Shown piece by piece: positions 11,592 through 20,970 of a DNA stretch of 64,000 nucleotides. Made by a program: the position numbers and the translations under genes. The first letter of the stretch is position 1, and every line of letters begins with the position of its first letter. The DNA is from Thelonectria olida (Eukaryota > Ascomycota > Sordariomycetes > Hypocreales > Nectriaceae): positions 1 to 64,000 of the forward strand of contig JAGPYM010000070.1 in assembly GCA_020736575.1 (NCBI GenBank). Reading direction: 5' to 3'. Below the pieces are notes generated by a model. It was not told the origin of the DNA, did no database searches, and saw only the letters and a program-made list of their open reading frames with translations.

Positions 11592-12245
11592 TACCTGCAG
11601 TTGGGATTGCTTCCGTAAGTTTGGGTAATAGAGATGGCGAAAGTTTACACCTATATTTAGATCCAGTTGATTATGGCCAGAGGACAAATAGAGGGCTAGA
11701 GTTAGGAACCAGTAAGCCTTAGTAGGGTCATTTAAGTAATCACTTAAAGTTGAATTGGAGGTCTGAGAAGAATGAATCCCATGGCGAATGACCGCCTTTA
11801 ACAATTTAGTGCTCTAACATCATTAAGAAATAGACAAGTGCACCTTTTCACTGATATGTGACCCTTAGCGTGGTTGACAGCAGACGGCCAAATCAACAAG
11901 CAATTCAAGAAGTGAGACAGTATTGAACTTTGGATCGAGTCCGTGTTTAGCTTAACGAGGCTATCGATGCGCCAATCAACCCCGATCGTCGACAGGCAAG
12001 GATTCAAACATGAATCAAATCTAATGCATGTCCTCATTTGGCAATAGCGGGGCGTTTCTAGGGAGGGGTCCTTTGCAGGGGCAAACTCGAATGACTTGCC
12101 TATTATAGGGATCGGAATTGTTTAGAAAGGGGAGGAGGGGGATATAAAGGAACACTGACGCTCTCACATCACTGACGCTAGCGAGGTAACTTAAAGGCGG
12201 CAAATCTTCTCTCCCACTGGACCAAGAAAGAGCAACATTGATGAA
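11592..12245. other. intergenic, no gene seen
   Basis: About 650 bp between two same-strand membrane-protein genes. A gggggatataaag stretch at about 12128-12151 could act as a TATA element for the gene at 12246. Confidence 0.4.
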
Positions 12246-13124
12246 ATGATTCGCCAGTGGCAATTCCGTGACGGCATAGCAGTTACCCAAATTGTCCTCT
12301 TTACGGCCTTTCTTGCCATTGGGATTTTGTTTTATTTCCAACTTAAGAATGGTTGGTTCAGCATCACATTATTCTCGGCCATTCGACTCGTCGGCGCTAG
12401 CTGCATGTTAGCCACACTGCGAACCGATTCTAGAGGAGTCTGGGCCACTGTCTTCGTTTCTGAATCACTTGGAATGGTGCTGTTGACATTTCTCCTCCTT
12501 AACCTGCTGAAAAGAGCGTATGTTGTCCTTTTGCGCTACCTACTGGCCATCTCTCAGCCTCCCATTCCCATTCCCTTCGCCCGGTCAAGAATTTCTATTT
12601 TACTAACTACGGCTGGCAGAAATGGTTTTACTAAAGTGTTATCTTCGTGGCATTTCCGCGTCCCAGAACTCATATGCTGGGCTGGCATCGGCATCTCAAT
12701 AGCCGACTTCGTTTCTGCTAGCAGAAAGGCGAATGCCTTGAGCCCAGGGTCTCTTACGAGAGCGAGCGTTGGCCTGTTCGTCGCCCTCTACGGGTGGGCG
12801 GTCCTTCTATTCCTTCTAACTTGCCGACAATGGGCATGCATTCCTCCTTTAGAGAGGCGTGGTGTGATGGGATTCGCCGCGGCTATTCCATTCATGTCTG
12901 TTCGCACATGCTACACGGTCATATTTGCTGCGACGGGAGACGCTCGCTTTAGTGCGGTGGAAGGAAACCCGGTAATTTATTTATCCATGTCGACGCTGAT
13001 GGAAACAGCCATCCTCACAGTTGTGGCGTGGAGTATCTACTCAATGCCAGCCCAGCCGCAAAATGCTGCTACAGAAGATTCGTACCAGCTTGTGGCCTCT
13101 TTGCACGAGTCTCGGGGATCCTAA
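12246..13124 (+). CDS. DUF7702-like integral membrane protein, 258 aa
   Basis: The frame is open throughout, but a canonical intron lies inside it: GTATGT at 12518, a perfect TACTAAC branch site at 12601 and CAG at 12619. It is 102 nt long, a multiple of three without a stop. Splicing (12246-12517 plus 12620-13124) joins LLNLLKRA to NGFTKVLSSW and removes a segment that looks non-coding. The protein opens MIRQWQFRDGIAVTQIV, the FRDG start typical of this fungal membrane family, and has about seven hydrophobic helices and a short polar tail. Function is unknown. It sits between two RTA1-like genes, which have a similar size and topology. Confidence 0.75.
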   Translation: MIRQWQFRDGIAVTQIVLFTAFLAIGILFYFQLKNGWFSITLFSAIRLVGASCMLATLRTDSRGVWATVFVSESLGMVLLTFLLLNLLKRAYVVLLRYLLAISQPPIPIPFARSRISILLTTAGRNGFTKVLSSWHFRVPELICWAGIGISIADFVSASRKANALSPGSLTRASVGLFVALYGWAVLLFLLTCRQWACIPPLERRGVMGFAAAIPFMSVRTCYTVIFAATGDARFSAVEGNPVIYLSMSTLMETAILTVVAWSIYSMPAQPQNAATEDSYQLVASLHESRGS

Positions 13125-13421
13125 TGGCAACTGATGAGGACCACGTGTTGGGGGCATTTCGATTTGTTGAAGCTGGTCCAGACTTACTTTAAGGGAATTA
13201 GAAAGGCAATTGTTAATACTTCTCATGTTCCTCGCGCCTATTGATGTTCCTCGTTCGACCCTTGCATGTTTGGGAGGGGATAAGGTGCATCATTTGATTA
13301 ACGTTTACGATTATGGAGGCTACTCGAGTAGCGCAGAAGATTATCCACCGAGGCCGATAGACTTCGACTCGCTGACACGAAAGTCTAGCTTAAGATCACC
13401 GAGAAAGATCAAGAGACTAAG
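13125..13421. other. intergenic, no gene seen
   Basis: About 300 bp between the 3' ends of the DUF7702-like gene and the SDR pseudogene. Nothing distinct. Confidence 0.4.
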
Positions 13422-14495
13422 TTAGATGTGATTCCTATGAGGGAGGATAAATCTCATGCTCATTACATCGGTGAGGTTATTGGCTCCAGGGTAACCGCCC
13501 AAGCGCAATTCAGCCTTAAGGAAAGACGGCTTGTTAACCCCCTTCTCCACAAGCTCAGTCTTGTGCGCCTCCAGCTCATTAACATCCCAATTAGCGTGAA
13601 TGTAAGTACCTTTGAGGAAGTCTGCCCTCGGCTGTGCGAGGTACGTAGTCAACCCCCCGGTCAGAGCAGCCTTGTCCTTTGCAAATGGAGTAAACGCATC
13701 AACCACAATTCCTCGCCCGTCTTCTGCCTCAACCATGCCCGGGTGCACCGAGAAGACGCGGATGTCCGGTTGCTCCAGGTCTAGGCACTCGCCGAGTTTG
13801 ATTACCGCCAGCTTGGACGCGCTGTATCCCGACAATCCGGGGCCACGAACGATCCATGCCCCGAGGCTGACAAGATTAATGGCAGTGCCTTTTCCACCGA
13901 TGGCGTTAATGAAGGCGAGTATCATGTTGTACGTCCCTGCACGTTAACCTCCTGCGAAGTGTTTCATGGGTCAGTGGCAGTCATTCAACCTCTCACAAAG
14001 ATAGGAGATTATGCGGGATCCCCACGGCGAGAAATATGAAGAGGTAACTTACAAAGTTCGCCCACCATACCTTGGGGTCAATTTGGCCGATCGCGTCCAC
14101 ATTCGTAGTACCAGCAGTGTTCACCAAAGCATCAACGCGCCCGAATTGGGCGACAGCTTTCTTGAAGATGTCCTCGCAAGCAGCAACGGACACAACGTCG
14201 GCAGCGATAGTGATAACCTGGGTTGGATGGACAATATCCTTGGCCACCTTTTCTAGGGATTCTGCGTTGCGGCCAACGAGCGCAATACCCTCGCCTCACC
14301 CCCGTGTTCCAAGAACGCGCAACACTCTATAATGCTAGTCAGTAACTCCATATTGAGTTCGCGTATTAATTATCATTTTCTCACATAGCCCAATCCACCA
14401 GCAGCGCCAGTGATAACAACCACCTTTCCCTGAACGGAGTTGTTCTTCGGGTCGATAGCAGGATACAGATCACGGTGCAAGCTCTTGGTGAGCAT
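13422..14495 (-). pseudogene. short-chain dehydrogenase/reductase, frameshifted
   Basis: The parts of an SDR are all present: VVVITGAAGGLG (cofactor glycine motif), VDALVNTAGTTN (NAG motif) and GYSASKLAV (catalytic YxxxK). They no longer share a frame. After the intron with a GTAAGT donor (about 14048) and CACTTCGCAG acceptor, the sequence reads GAG GTT AAC GTG CAG GGA CGT and then hits a stop. Family sense (VNVQGTYNMILAF) needs one more base near 13933-13936. A second one-base discrepancy near 14296-14310 separates AFLEHGGE from GIALVGRNAESL, and the phase-0 splice there runs into TGA. Two independent lesions make a pseudogene more likely than sequencing error. The ancestor was an NAD(P)-dependent oxidoreductase. 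Confidence 0.75.
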
Positions 14496-14509
14496 AACGG
14501 CTTAGTATG

Positions 14510-14695
14510 CGAATCCTAGTTGAGGGAAGCTATTATTCAAATAGTAGTTAGGTGGTAGTAGTAATTTACAATAACTAGACTCTAAAAGGAAATAGTTTAA
14601 TATTAATAGGTAGATAATAGTAATAAGAACAATAAGTAGTAAAAAGTATAAAAGAAAGAGTAAAGTATATATATATAGTAAAAGTATTTTTTGCA
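14510..14695. other. AT-rich stretch
   Basis: About 185 bp are dominated by A, T and short purine runs, including a tatatatata run at about 14666. The stretch separates two pseudogenes and abuts the decayed 3' end of the OrsD relic. The composition contrasts sharply with the GC-rich sequence beginning at 14696, as in RIP-affected DNA. Confidence 0.6.
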
Positions 14696-15663
14696 AGCCC
14701 GCGTTCGTCCCCCACCGGGCTATAGAGCGTTTCTTTATTCAGAGCCCCCAGCCGCAGGGCCGATCGGGCGTATGGGGCAAGAGCGAGACGAGCATGTCGC
14801 GGCGGGCTTCGGCGAACATGGTCTGCCAGCCAGTGCGGCGCATCCAGTTGGTGAACAGAGCCGACGACGACACCGCGGGCACGCCAGCATCGCATGGCCG
14901 TCGCTAGCCTGATTGGATTTTGAGATGTTCGCGCTCCTCGGCAAAGAGCTGCTTGGCGAAATTCCGTATGGGGTCGGGGCTTGCCTGCAGAGGATGGCCA
15001 TTCCCAGGAAAAGCCGGGCCTAGCTGCACGCCAGTCCCAGTCGCAACTAGCCATGATCTTTGAATGTCCTTTCTCATCCAGCTCTGGAAGCAGAGCCCTT
15101 CGGTGAGATGGTCGCGTAGCCAATGGCACTTCTCCCGAGCGGCGAGCTTGATCTTGTCGGGGTGGCGAGTCCTCAAGTGCTTTGCGAGGACATCCTCGCT
15201 GGTAGAACGCAGGCCGCAGTGCTTACAAGTCGAGCCTCGTTGGATGGCCAGGTGTGGGTGAGGGCTAGAGCCATTTGGGCGTGAGGGGAGTGTATTGGGG
15301 TCAGGGAGGTTCAAGAAATGGACCAGGGCGTTCATGCCTCGGCGGGCACATTTGGCAACATCGTGGTTCTCGCTTAAGATGTCTCGACACGCGGTTGCTA
15401 TTGGGTCTCAAGGCGAAGCCGCACTTGATGCAGAGGATGGCAAGCTCGGGCTTGTTGTAGCATAAACCTAGCTCTTCTAGCTTTTGAAGCTTCCTGAGTA
15501 ATAAATTGACAGCCGATGCATTATTAGGGGGTTGAGAAGCTGCCATTGCTTCAATGTGCCGACATAGAATAGTCCAAGGAGATGATTTGGATTGAAAAGC
15601 AGAGAACGGGGCGCGATCCGGGGGTTCGCGTTTTAGAAAACGGAGTGCGTTCTTGGGGGCCAA
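14696..15663 (-). pseudogene. OrsD/DUF3505-like C2H2 zinc-finger protein relic
   Basis: The N-terminal frame (from 15663) holds LGLCYNKPELAILCIKCGFA and an incomplete finger ending in SRHL. A one-base frameshift at about 15372-15376 (cttaag) moves the continuation (ENHDVAKCARRGMNAL, a second finger CKHCGLRSTSEDVLAKHLRTRH and FQSWMRKDIQRSW) to another frame. That frame meets TAG at 14904-14906 and then continues with family-like sequence (SSALFTNWMRRTGWQTMF), after which further frame changes occur. This order, two fingers then the WMRRTGW region, matches the OrsD-type family (Pfam OrsD), often found near mobile or helicase-rich DNA in fungi. At least one frameshift and one internal stop show it is non-functional. 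Confidence 0.7.
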
Positions 15664-15690
15664 AAGGGGGGGGGAGTGTCAACGTGAAAG

Positions 15691-15713
15691 GCCAGAACGG
15701 GTCCCGTTCTGGC
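15691..15713. repeat. perfect 23-bp palindrome
   Basis: Arms GCCAGAACGGG and CCCGTTCTGGC match over 11 bases around a single T. It lies 28 bp upstream of the OrsD relic's first codon, just after a poly-G tract at about 15666-15674. It could form a hairpin in single-stranded DNA or bind a dimeric protein. Confidence 0.9.
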
Positions 15714-16150
15714 TGTGCATTAACTTACTAAGTAGGCTTGCGCGCGTCTTCGGAAGCTCCCCCTCCATCTGAGTCCCATTACATTACATCAAATGCCCTC
15801 TTTGCCTTTAGAATCGACTGGATCGTTACATTATCAATTAACTTATATATACCTTATATCTCGTTATCGTAACCCTATCGAACTAGAGTTATAGATAAAT
15901 ACTTTATAAAGCCGTATTCTTCGCGTTCTCGGGCTCTCCGGCTACTGTCGAGTGATGTCTTTCTTGGCTCGTTGGCTTGGGCCAAAAAGTCGGCGCAAAG
16001 GTTGACCCGGCGCAGCACCGTCAACGCGTCAGCGAAGGGGCAAAGCATGCCACTGCCAAGAGCGCTCAACCGACCGTTTGTTCATCGTTAAGATAGTTGA
16101 GGTGTATTTCTTCCCCTTTATTACCTTGGCAGCTTGCACTTGTTTTTCAG
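15714..16150. other. intergenic upstream of the Zn2Cys6 gene
   Basis: About 440 bp without a gene. The sequence tgtttttcag directly before the ATG at 16151 looks like a splice acceptor, so a 5' UTR intron is possible. Confidence 0.4.
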
Positions 16151-17580
16151 ATGGCAAATAATATGAGTCGCGAGGCATCCGTCACCAGTGGCGTGTCTTC
16201 TGGCCTGAGCGACAGCCATAAGACGCCGGGCAACGTGGTGGCACAAACATCCGTGACTTCCCTACACCACACACACAAGATGAAGTCTGCCGAGGCCGAG
16301 CAGACGCCGAAAGTCCCACGGCGCAGACCCGTGCCAGGAAAGGGCTTTCGGAAGACTCGGCGCGGGTGCTTCAACTGCAAGCGGCGCCGAGTCAAGTGCT
16401 CCGAAGGCCGCCCCGAATGTCACGGTTGTCGGCGCATGGGCATGGACTGCGTCTATCCAGCCAGTCTTTTGCCTGCTCCTCACCAGCAAATGGTTCCTGC
16501 TGCTCCGACGGTCAAGGTTTGCGCCGATCACCTTCGCTTCTTCCATCATTTCCTGGTCGAGGCATATCCGCCGCATCCCTATGGTGCTTCAGGCGTGTGG
16601 CAGGATGCGGCTGCGTTGTCACACGAGGTACGTACCATGGTGTCCTCCCCAACGTCTTTCTACTGTCTTGAGAGTCTTATGCACGTGTGACGTGAACCAC
16701 CAGTGGGGAGTTACATACCAACTTAAGAGAAAATAGTATGAGTTTCTGGCGTCTGCCCTGCTAGCCCTCGCTGCCCAGCACCTTACTCTCTTCGACCAGA
16801 GGGACCACTCCGTCCAGGCTCTTGGCCTTAGAATCTCGGCCATCAAAGGCCTGAATGATGCTTTATCACAGCCTTGCATCAGCGGCGCCGATGCCGACGC
16901 TCGATACGCAGCTATTATTGCCCTCACATTTCAATCATCGTATATGCCTGATGGTTTGATGGATTTTATTGCTATGATGCGCGGCTGGATGCTTATCTCA
17001 ACAACTCTCATTACTAACCACCAAACATCAATATTCCGCCAGTTTACCCGGGAGTCCTTTATTAGTGGTATGGAGAAATATGTCCAAAACCGGCGCACTC
17101 TTAAAAACGAAATGGCTATAGAGAATTTTCTTGCCTCTCTCAGGACCATTCTACCGCTATGTCAAGGCAAGGCAGAGCGGCAGTATCTCTCCACGCTCGA
17201 GAGAATAGCTCTCCTTAGCAAAATATCACCGCGCGACGGTTAGTTTGTCCCCCATTTAACTCTAGACTTTAATACTGATTAAGTTGACAGCTCTTCTAGA
17301 GATGGTCCCCTGCTACGCTTTGACGAACAAGATGACCAACGATGAGTACGCCAGCTTCACAGACCCTTCTAATTATGCAGCTCAGGTCCTGCTCGCGCAT
17401 TTCCTGGTGTTGAATAACATGTTGGAAATGGGCTTTCTTGGCACTACAGGCAGACACTTTGCTTTTTCTAAGAACATTACGCATGCTTGGGTCGCCAATA
17501 TTGGAAGAAGCCTCCCCGATGGTTTCCAGAAGTACATGATGTGGCCGCTGGGTCAGGCGATAGGCCTCGACATTTCTTGA
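16151..17580 (+). CDS. Zn2Cys6 transcription factor, 420 aa
   Basis: Exons 16151-16627, 16743-17238 and 17291-17580 sum to 421 codons in frame. The zinc cluster is complete near residues 76-101: [11 protein letters not shown] followed by [12 protein letters not shown], preceded by a basic arm (KGFRKTRRG). The rest resembles the short regulators grouped with sterol-uptake factors such as Upc2: after intron 1, SHE joins [14 protein letters not shown], the helix that follows the linker in that group. The protein is nuclear and would bind CGG-containing sites. Its targets are not evident. The RTA1-like gene just downstream, on the same strand, is one candidate. Confidence 0.85.
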
Positions 17581-18007
17581 TGGTATAAGAACTAGAGTAG
17601 ATTTGAACAGGGTGACGTAAATGTCGTCTGAGACTCGTCTTAAGGCAATCTCACTTGGCTACATAGAAAGACGAAGTTAAATGATATAAATAACTCTAAT
17701 GTAACTCGCATTCTTGTGCGCATGTCGAACCCCTGTCTGGTTTTTGGAAAACGATGAAAGCGACGAACCGACCAATGAGAAACCCGCGTAGTCGGTGCGA
17801 ACATTGCTTCATGGATCAACAGCCATCAGATCCGGACAAGGCATGGCGGTGCGAGCTTGGCATCTTCTGTTCGATTTTCTCGAAATGAGACGCGTCATGG
17901 CTCGTCGCTTTTCTACTCCAAAGCGACGACTGGCTGTGCTCAACATGCTAAAGGGGGCCTAGTGATTGACTTGCATCATAGCCTCCAACTTATAAAGGCA
18001 TCATAGG
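17581..18007. promoter_or_regulatory. promoter region of the second RTA1-like gene
   Basis: No gene is seen. TATAAAGG at 17991-17998 lies only ten bases before the ATG at 18008, which suggests transcription begins downstream of that codon. Confidence 0.5.
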
Positions 18008-19283
18008 ATGTCCTCTCAGCAGTCTCTATCTCCTACCATTGACAGTCACTTCTTCCTCAACGACGCCGATTTCAAGAAACCTGATCACACCCCGACCATG
18101 TCAACCATGATACCAACGCTGACGGTCTTTGACGAAGCCTCTTCGACATTCTCCTCATCGAGCTCAACCGCAACATGCACGACTGCCGTACCCGACAAGT
18201 ATGGCTATGTCCCACCGGATTCATGCAACGCGAATTACGGGTTCTACCCGCAGTGGGAGGACAACACGGCGTTTGCCGTCGTATTCGGCTTGTCTACTGT
18301 AGCTCACCTGGCTCAGGCGGTGATTCTCAAGAAGGTAACCCACGCCGAACCCATGACGGGGGTTATGTTACCAGGCTAACCTGTCGGTCCAGTCCTTCTG
18401 CTGGGTTATTATAATGGGTGCCTCTTGGGAATGCCTCTGCTTCATCCTTCGGGCCTTGGGCGCAAGAGACCAGCAAGAGATGACCTACGTCGTAGTATCT
18501 ACCCTTTTGTTCCTCCTTGCACCACTCTGTAAGTTTCCCCACACATGGCTTTTCCCCTGCACTCGGATCTCATCTAAGACTTGACGGCGTAGGGATCAAC
18601 GCCTTCATCTACATGATCGTCGCCCGCCTCGTCTACTTCCTCCACCCCCAGCGACGCATTGTCGGCATTTCCGCCCAGTGGCTCGCAAAGTGCTTCGTCA
18701 CAGCTGATATGATGTGTTTCATTATCCAGGCTGTGGGAGGCGTGCTGATTGCCGACCAGAACAGCGACGACAATGCCGAGCTGGGAAGAAAGATATACAT
18801 GGCCGGCATTGGTGTCCAGCTGGGCTGCGTCCTCGTCTTCATCGTCGTTCATTGCCTCTTCTATCGCGTCCTCGCCCTGAATGCCCGCGTCGGAAAGCTT
18901 ACAATTCAAAATCGTCGGACAATGCCACTCTTCTGGGTCATCTACGTTGTTCTTGGCCTCATTATAGTAAGTACACCTTCAATCGTGACGAAATATAAAC
19001 ACAAGCTGACGTTTGGCATGGCTAGATCCGAATTATCTTCCGTCTTGTGGAGTTTAGCCAGGGTGTCTCAACGTCGAACGTGATCCTGCGCCACGAGCAA
19101 TTCCAGTTATATCTCGACGCATTCCCGATGCTTGTTGCGGTAATTTTACTTAACTTGGTGCATCCTGGTATGGTTTTGAAAGGCCCTGAAAGTGCCTTTC
19201 CGTCTGTAAAGGTGGAGTGGTGGCATGGTCGATCAATGGCCTTTGAGACGGTTGAGCTTTCATCGACTGAGAGGACTGGATAA
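18008..19283 (+). CDS. RTA1-like seven-transmembrane protein, 364 aa
   Basis: Exons 18008-18334, 18393-18528, 18593-18966 and 19026-19283 sum to 365 codons in frame. Diagnostic segments are NAFIYMIVARLVYFL, MMCFIIQAVGGVLIADQNS, FRLVEFSQGV and LLNLVHPGMVL. The Ser/Thr-rich N-terminus (SSTFSSSSSTATCTT) before YGYVPPDSCNANYGFYPQ resembles the extracellular lead of this family. A TATA element only ten bases upstream of the first ATG makes Met31 (18098, MSTMIPTL) a plausible true start, giving 334 aa. The family is associated with lipid transport and resistance to membrane-active compounds. It is a second, clearly diverged copy of the type at 10631. Confidence 0.85.
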
Positions 19284-19470
19284 CCGTATTCTGGCACGGT
19301 TTCACGATTTCTCTTGGAGCTGGGGCAGGTTCTACAAGGCATGACGCGGGCGACGGGCCATGTCACTAGAAGAAGGTAGGATAAGGACTCAAGTTACATT
19401 GTATTCTTAACGTCTCTTATGCGCCCTAAAATAGGAGGCGGGAGAAACTTTTTACAAAATTATAGCCGCA

Positions 19471-20474
19471 TTGCCATGTCTATATTTAAATCAGTTATTT
19501 TCTTATTTGAACGCTCTATCCCGTAATGCTCCAGAGTACCCTCAGGCCCTTCCATATCAGGGGCAACTAACACGTCTGAAGCCGCGAGTCGGCATCACCA
19601 TGGAGAAAGTCGTTTCTTGGATCAAGGAGCACCCGGTTTGTGGCGATGCAACCGGATCTTCAGATGTCGTTCTCAACTACGCAGAAGCAAACCAGGACCT
19701 GAGAGCGCTCCGTCCCCTGGTTGCCCCTCTTGCCGACGAGATGACGAGGCCGGGCGACACGCTGGTCCTTTGTCCGACTCGCAGCTTACATCAGATTCCT
19801 CTGCACGCCCTCTCAGTCGGAAGGCCTGCCAAGCCACTGATTGAAAGAAATCCTGTGGTTTACGCACAGAGCCTTTCGCTTCTTCGCTTTGGTCATGAAA
19901 CTTTCCAACCGCGAAACAATGGCGCAGAGGAGCATTCCACGTCCTTCACGGCCCCTGTCTTCAACACTCTTGAGGAATTCAGCAGCAAACAGAGAAGCAA
20001 GAAACGAAAGATTCCATGGGTGATATTTGCGGGATCCTGAGTGCCCAACTGGTCGACCAACCGACAGGCAGGCCGGAGGCATTTCGCAAGAGAGCCAAAA
20101 AATCACATGTCGTCCATGTTCACGGACACGCCGAATTCAGGTTTGTTGATGACAAGGTAGAGCAAAGTCTACTTTTCCGGGAGCCTGCCCTCTTAGCAGC
20201 AGACAAACTTTGTGTCCAAGACATCTTCGACTTGGAGTTTCGGAAGCCCTCCCTCATGCTCGCAATGGGCGGCGACACAGGACGTACCAGAGTGTCAGAT
20301 TTGGTCAATCTCCTCGGTTTGGCCGCAGCACTCGACCTCGCTGGAGCTGGTGCCGTGATTTCGACCTTATGGAAAATTGATCGAAGCGACTGTATCCGAT
20401 TTTCCAAAGTGTTCCACGGAGCAATAATGTCAGATCTCAAAGGAAAGCAGGCAGAGGAAGATGCAGGTCGATGA
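19471..20474 (+). pseudogene. CHAT-domain (caspase-like) protein fragment, frameshifted
   Basis: The first frame carries the front of a CHAT domain (RPGDTLVLCPTRSLHQIPLHAL, PVVYAQSLSLLRF) and stops at 20038-20040. The rest lies in another frame: HVVHVHGHAEF with the candidate catalytic His, then LGLAAALDLAGAGAVISTLWKI. No intron consensus joins the two. Where CHAT proteases carry the catalytic Cys (a SAC-type motif after the third strand), this copy reads LAMGGDTG. Upstream TPR repeats, usual in fungal CHAT proteins, are absent. CHAT domains are separase/caspase-like peptidase folds found in fungal NLR-type and TPR proteins. I read this as a degenerated remnant. Confidence 0.7.
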
Positions 20475-20970
20475 AATCTGGCGCTTGCTTCCCAGCGAGC
20501 CTTGTGCACTATAAGAAGAGTGGAACACTCGAAGAAGGCTCAGAGGCCGTATTGCTGGGCTGGGTCTAGGTTACAGGGAGCTTGGCTATTCCCTCGGTTA
20601 TACATTTTAGAGTTGAAAATATAAGTATAATAGCTATATTTATAAAGGATATTTTATATTTTATTACATTTTATCTCTTTTAATAATATCTTTCTTACTT
20701 ATTCTATTGTTTGTATATGAGTTGGATATTAATAAGCAAATGGAAGGTAATATTATCGATTTAATAAATTGGAAACTTATGCTATTTAAGTATAACTAAG
20801 GTGGTTAAAACTTTGCGTAACTATTGAGTCAGTCCTCGACCACAGCCCAAAGCTCTTAATAGCTTCCAAAACTTGGTATGAAAAAAAAGCCCAGATCTTG
20901 CTGGGGAGATCATAAAGGCCAACTAGTGGCATTCATAAAGCTTATCAAGTTGAAGTCAACTCATAGCATC
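20475..20970. other. intergenic with AT-rich segment
   Basis: About 500 bp. The part from about 20595 to 20810 is strongly AT-rich (runs such as tataaaggatattttatatttt) and follows the CHAT relic, consistent with RIP-altered or otherwise decayed DNA. No gene is seen. Confidence 0.5.

Noticed and set aside
12518..12619. Continuous 292-aa reading of the DUF7702-like gene
   Set aside because: A complete intron consensus, including TACTAAC, lies in the frame. The inserted residues do not look like the family.
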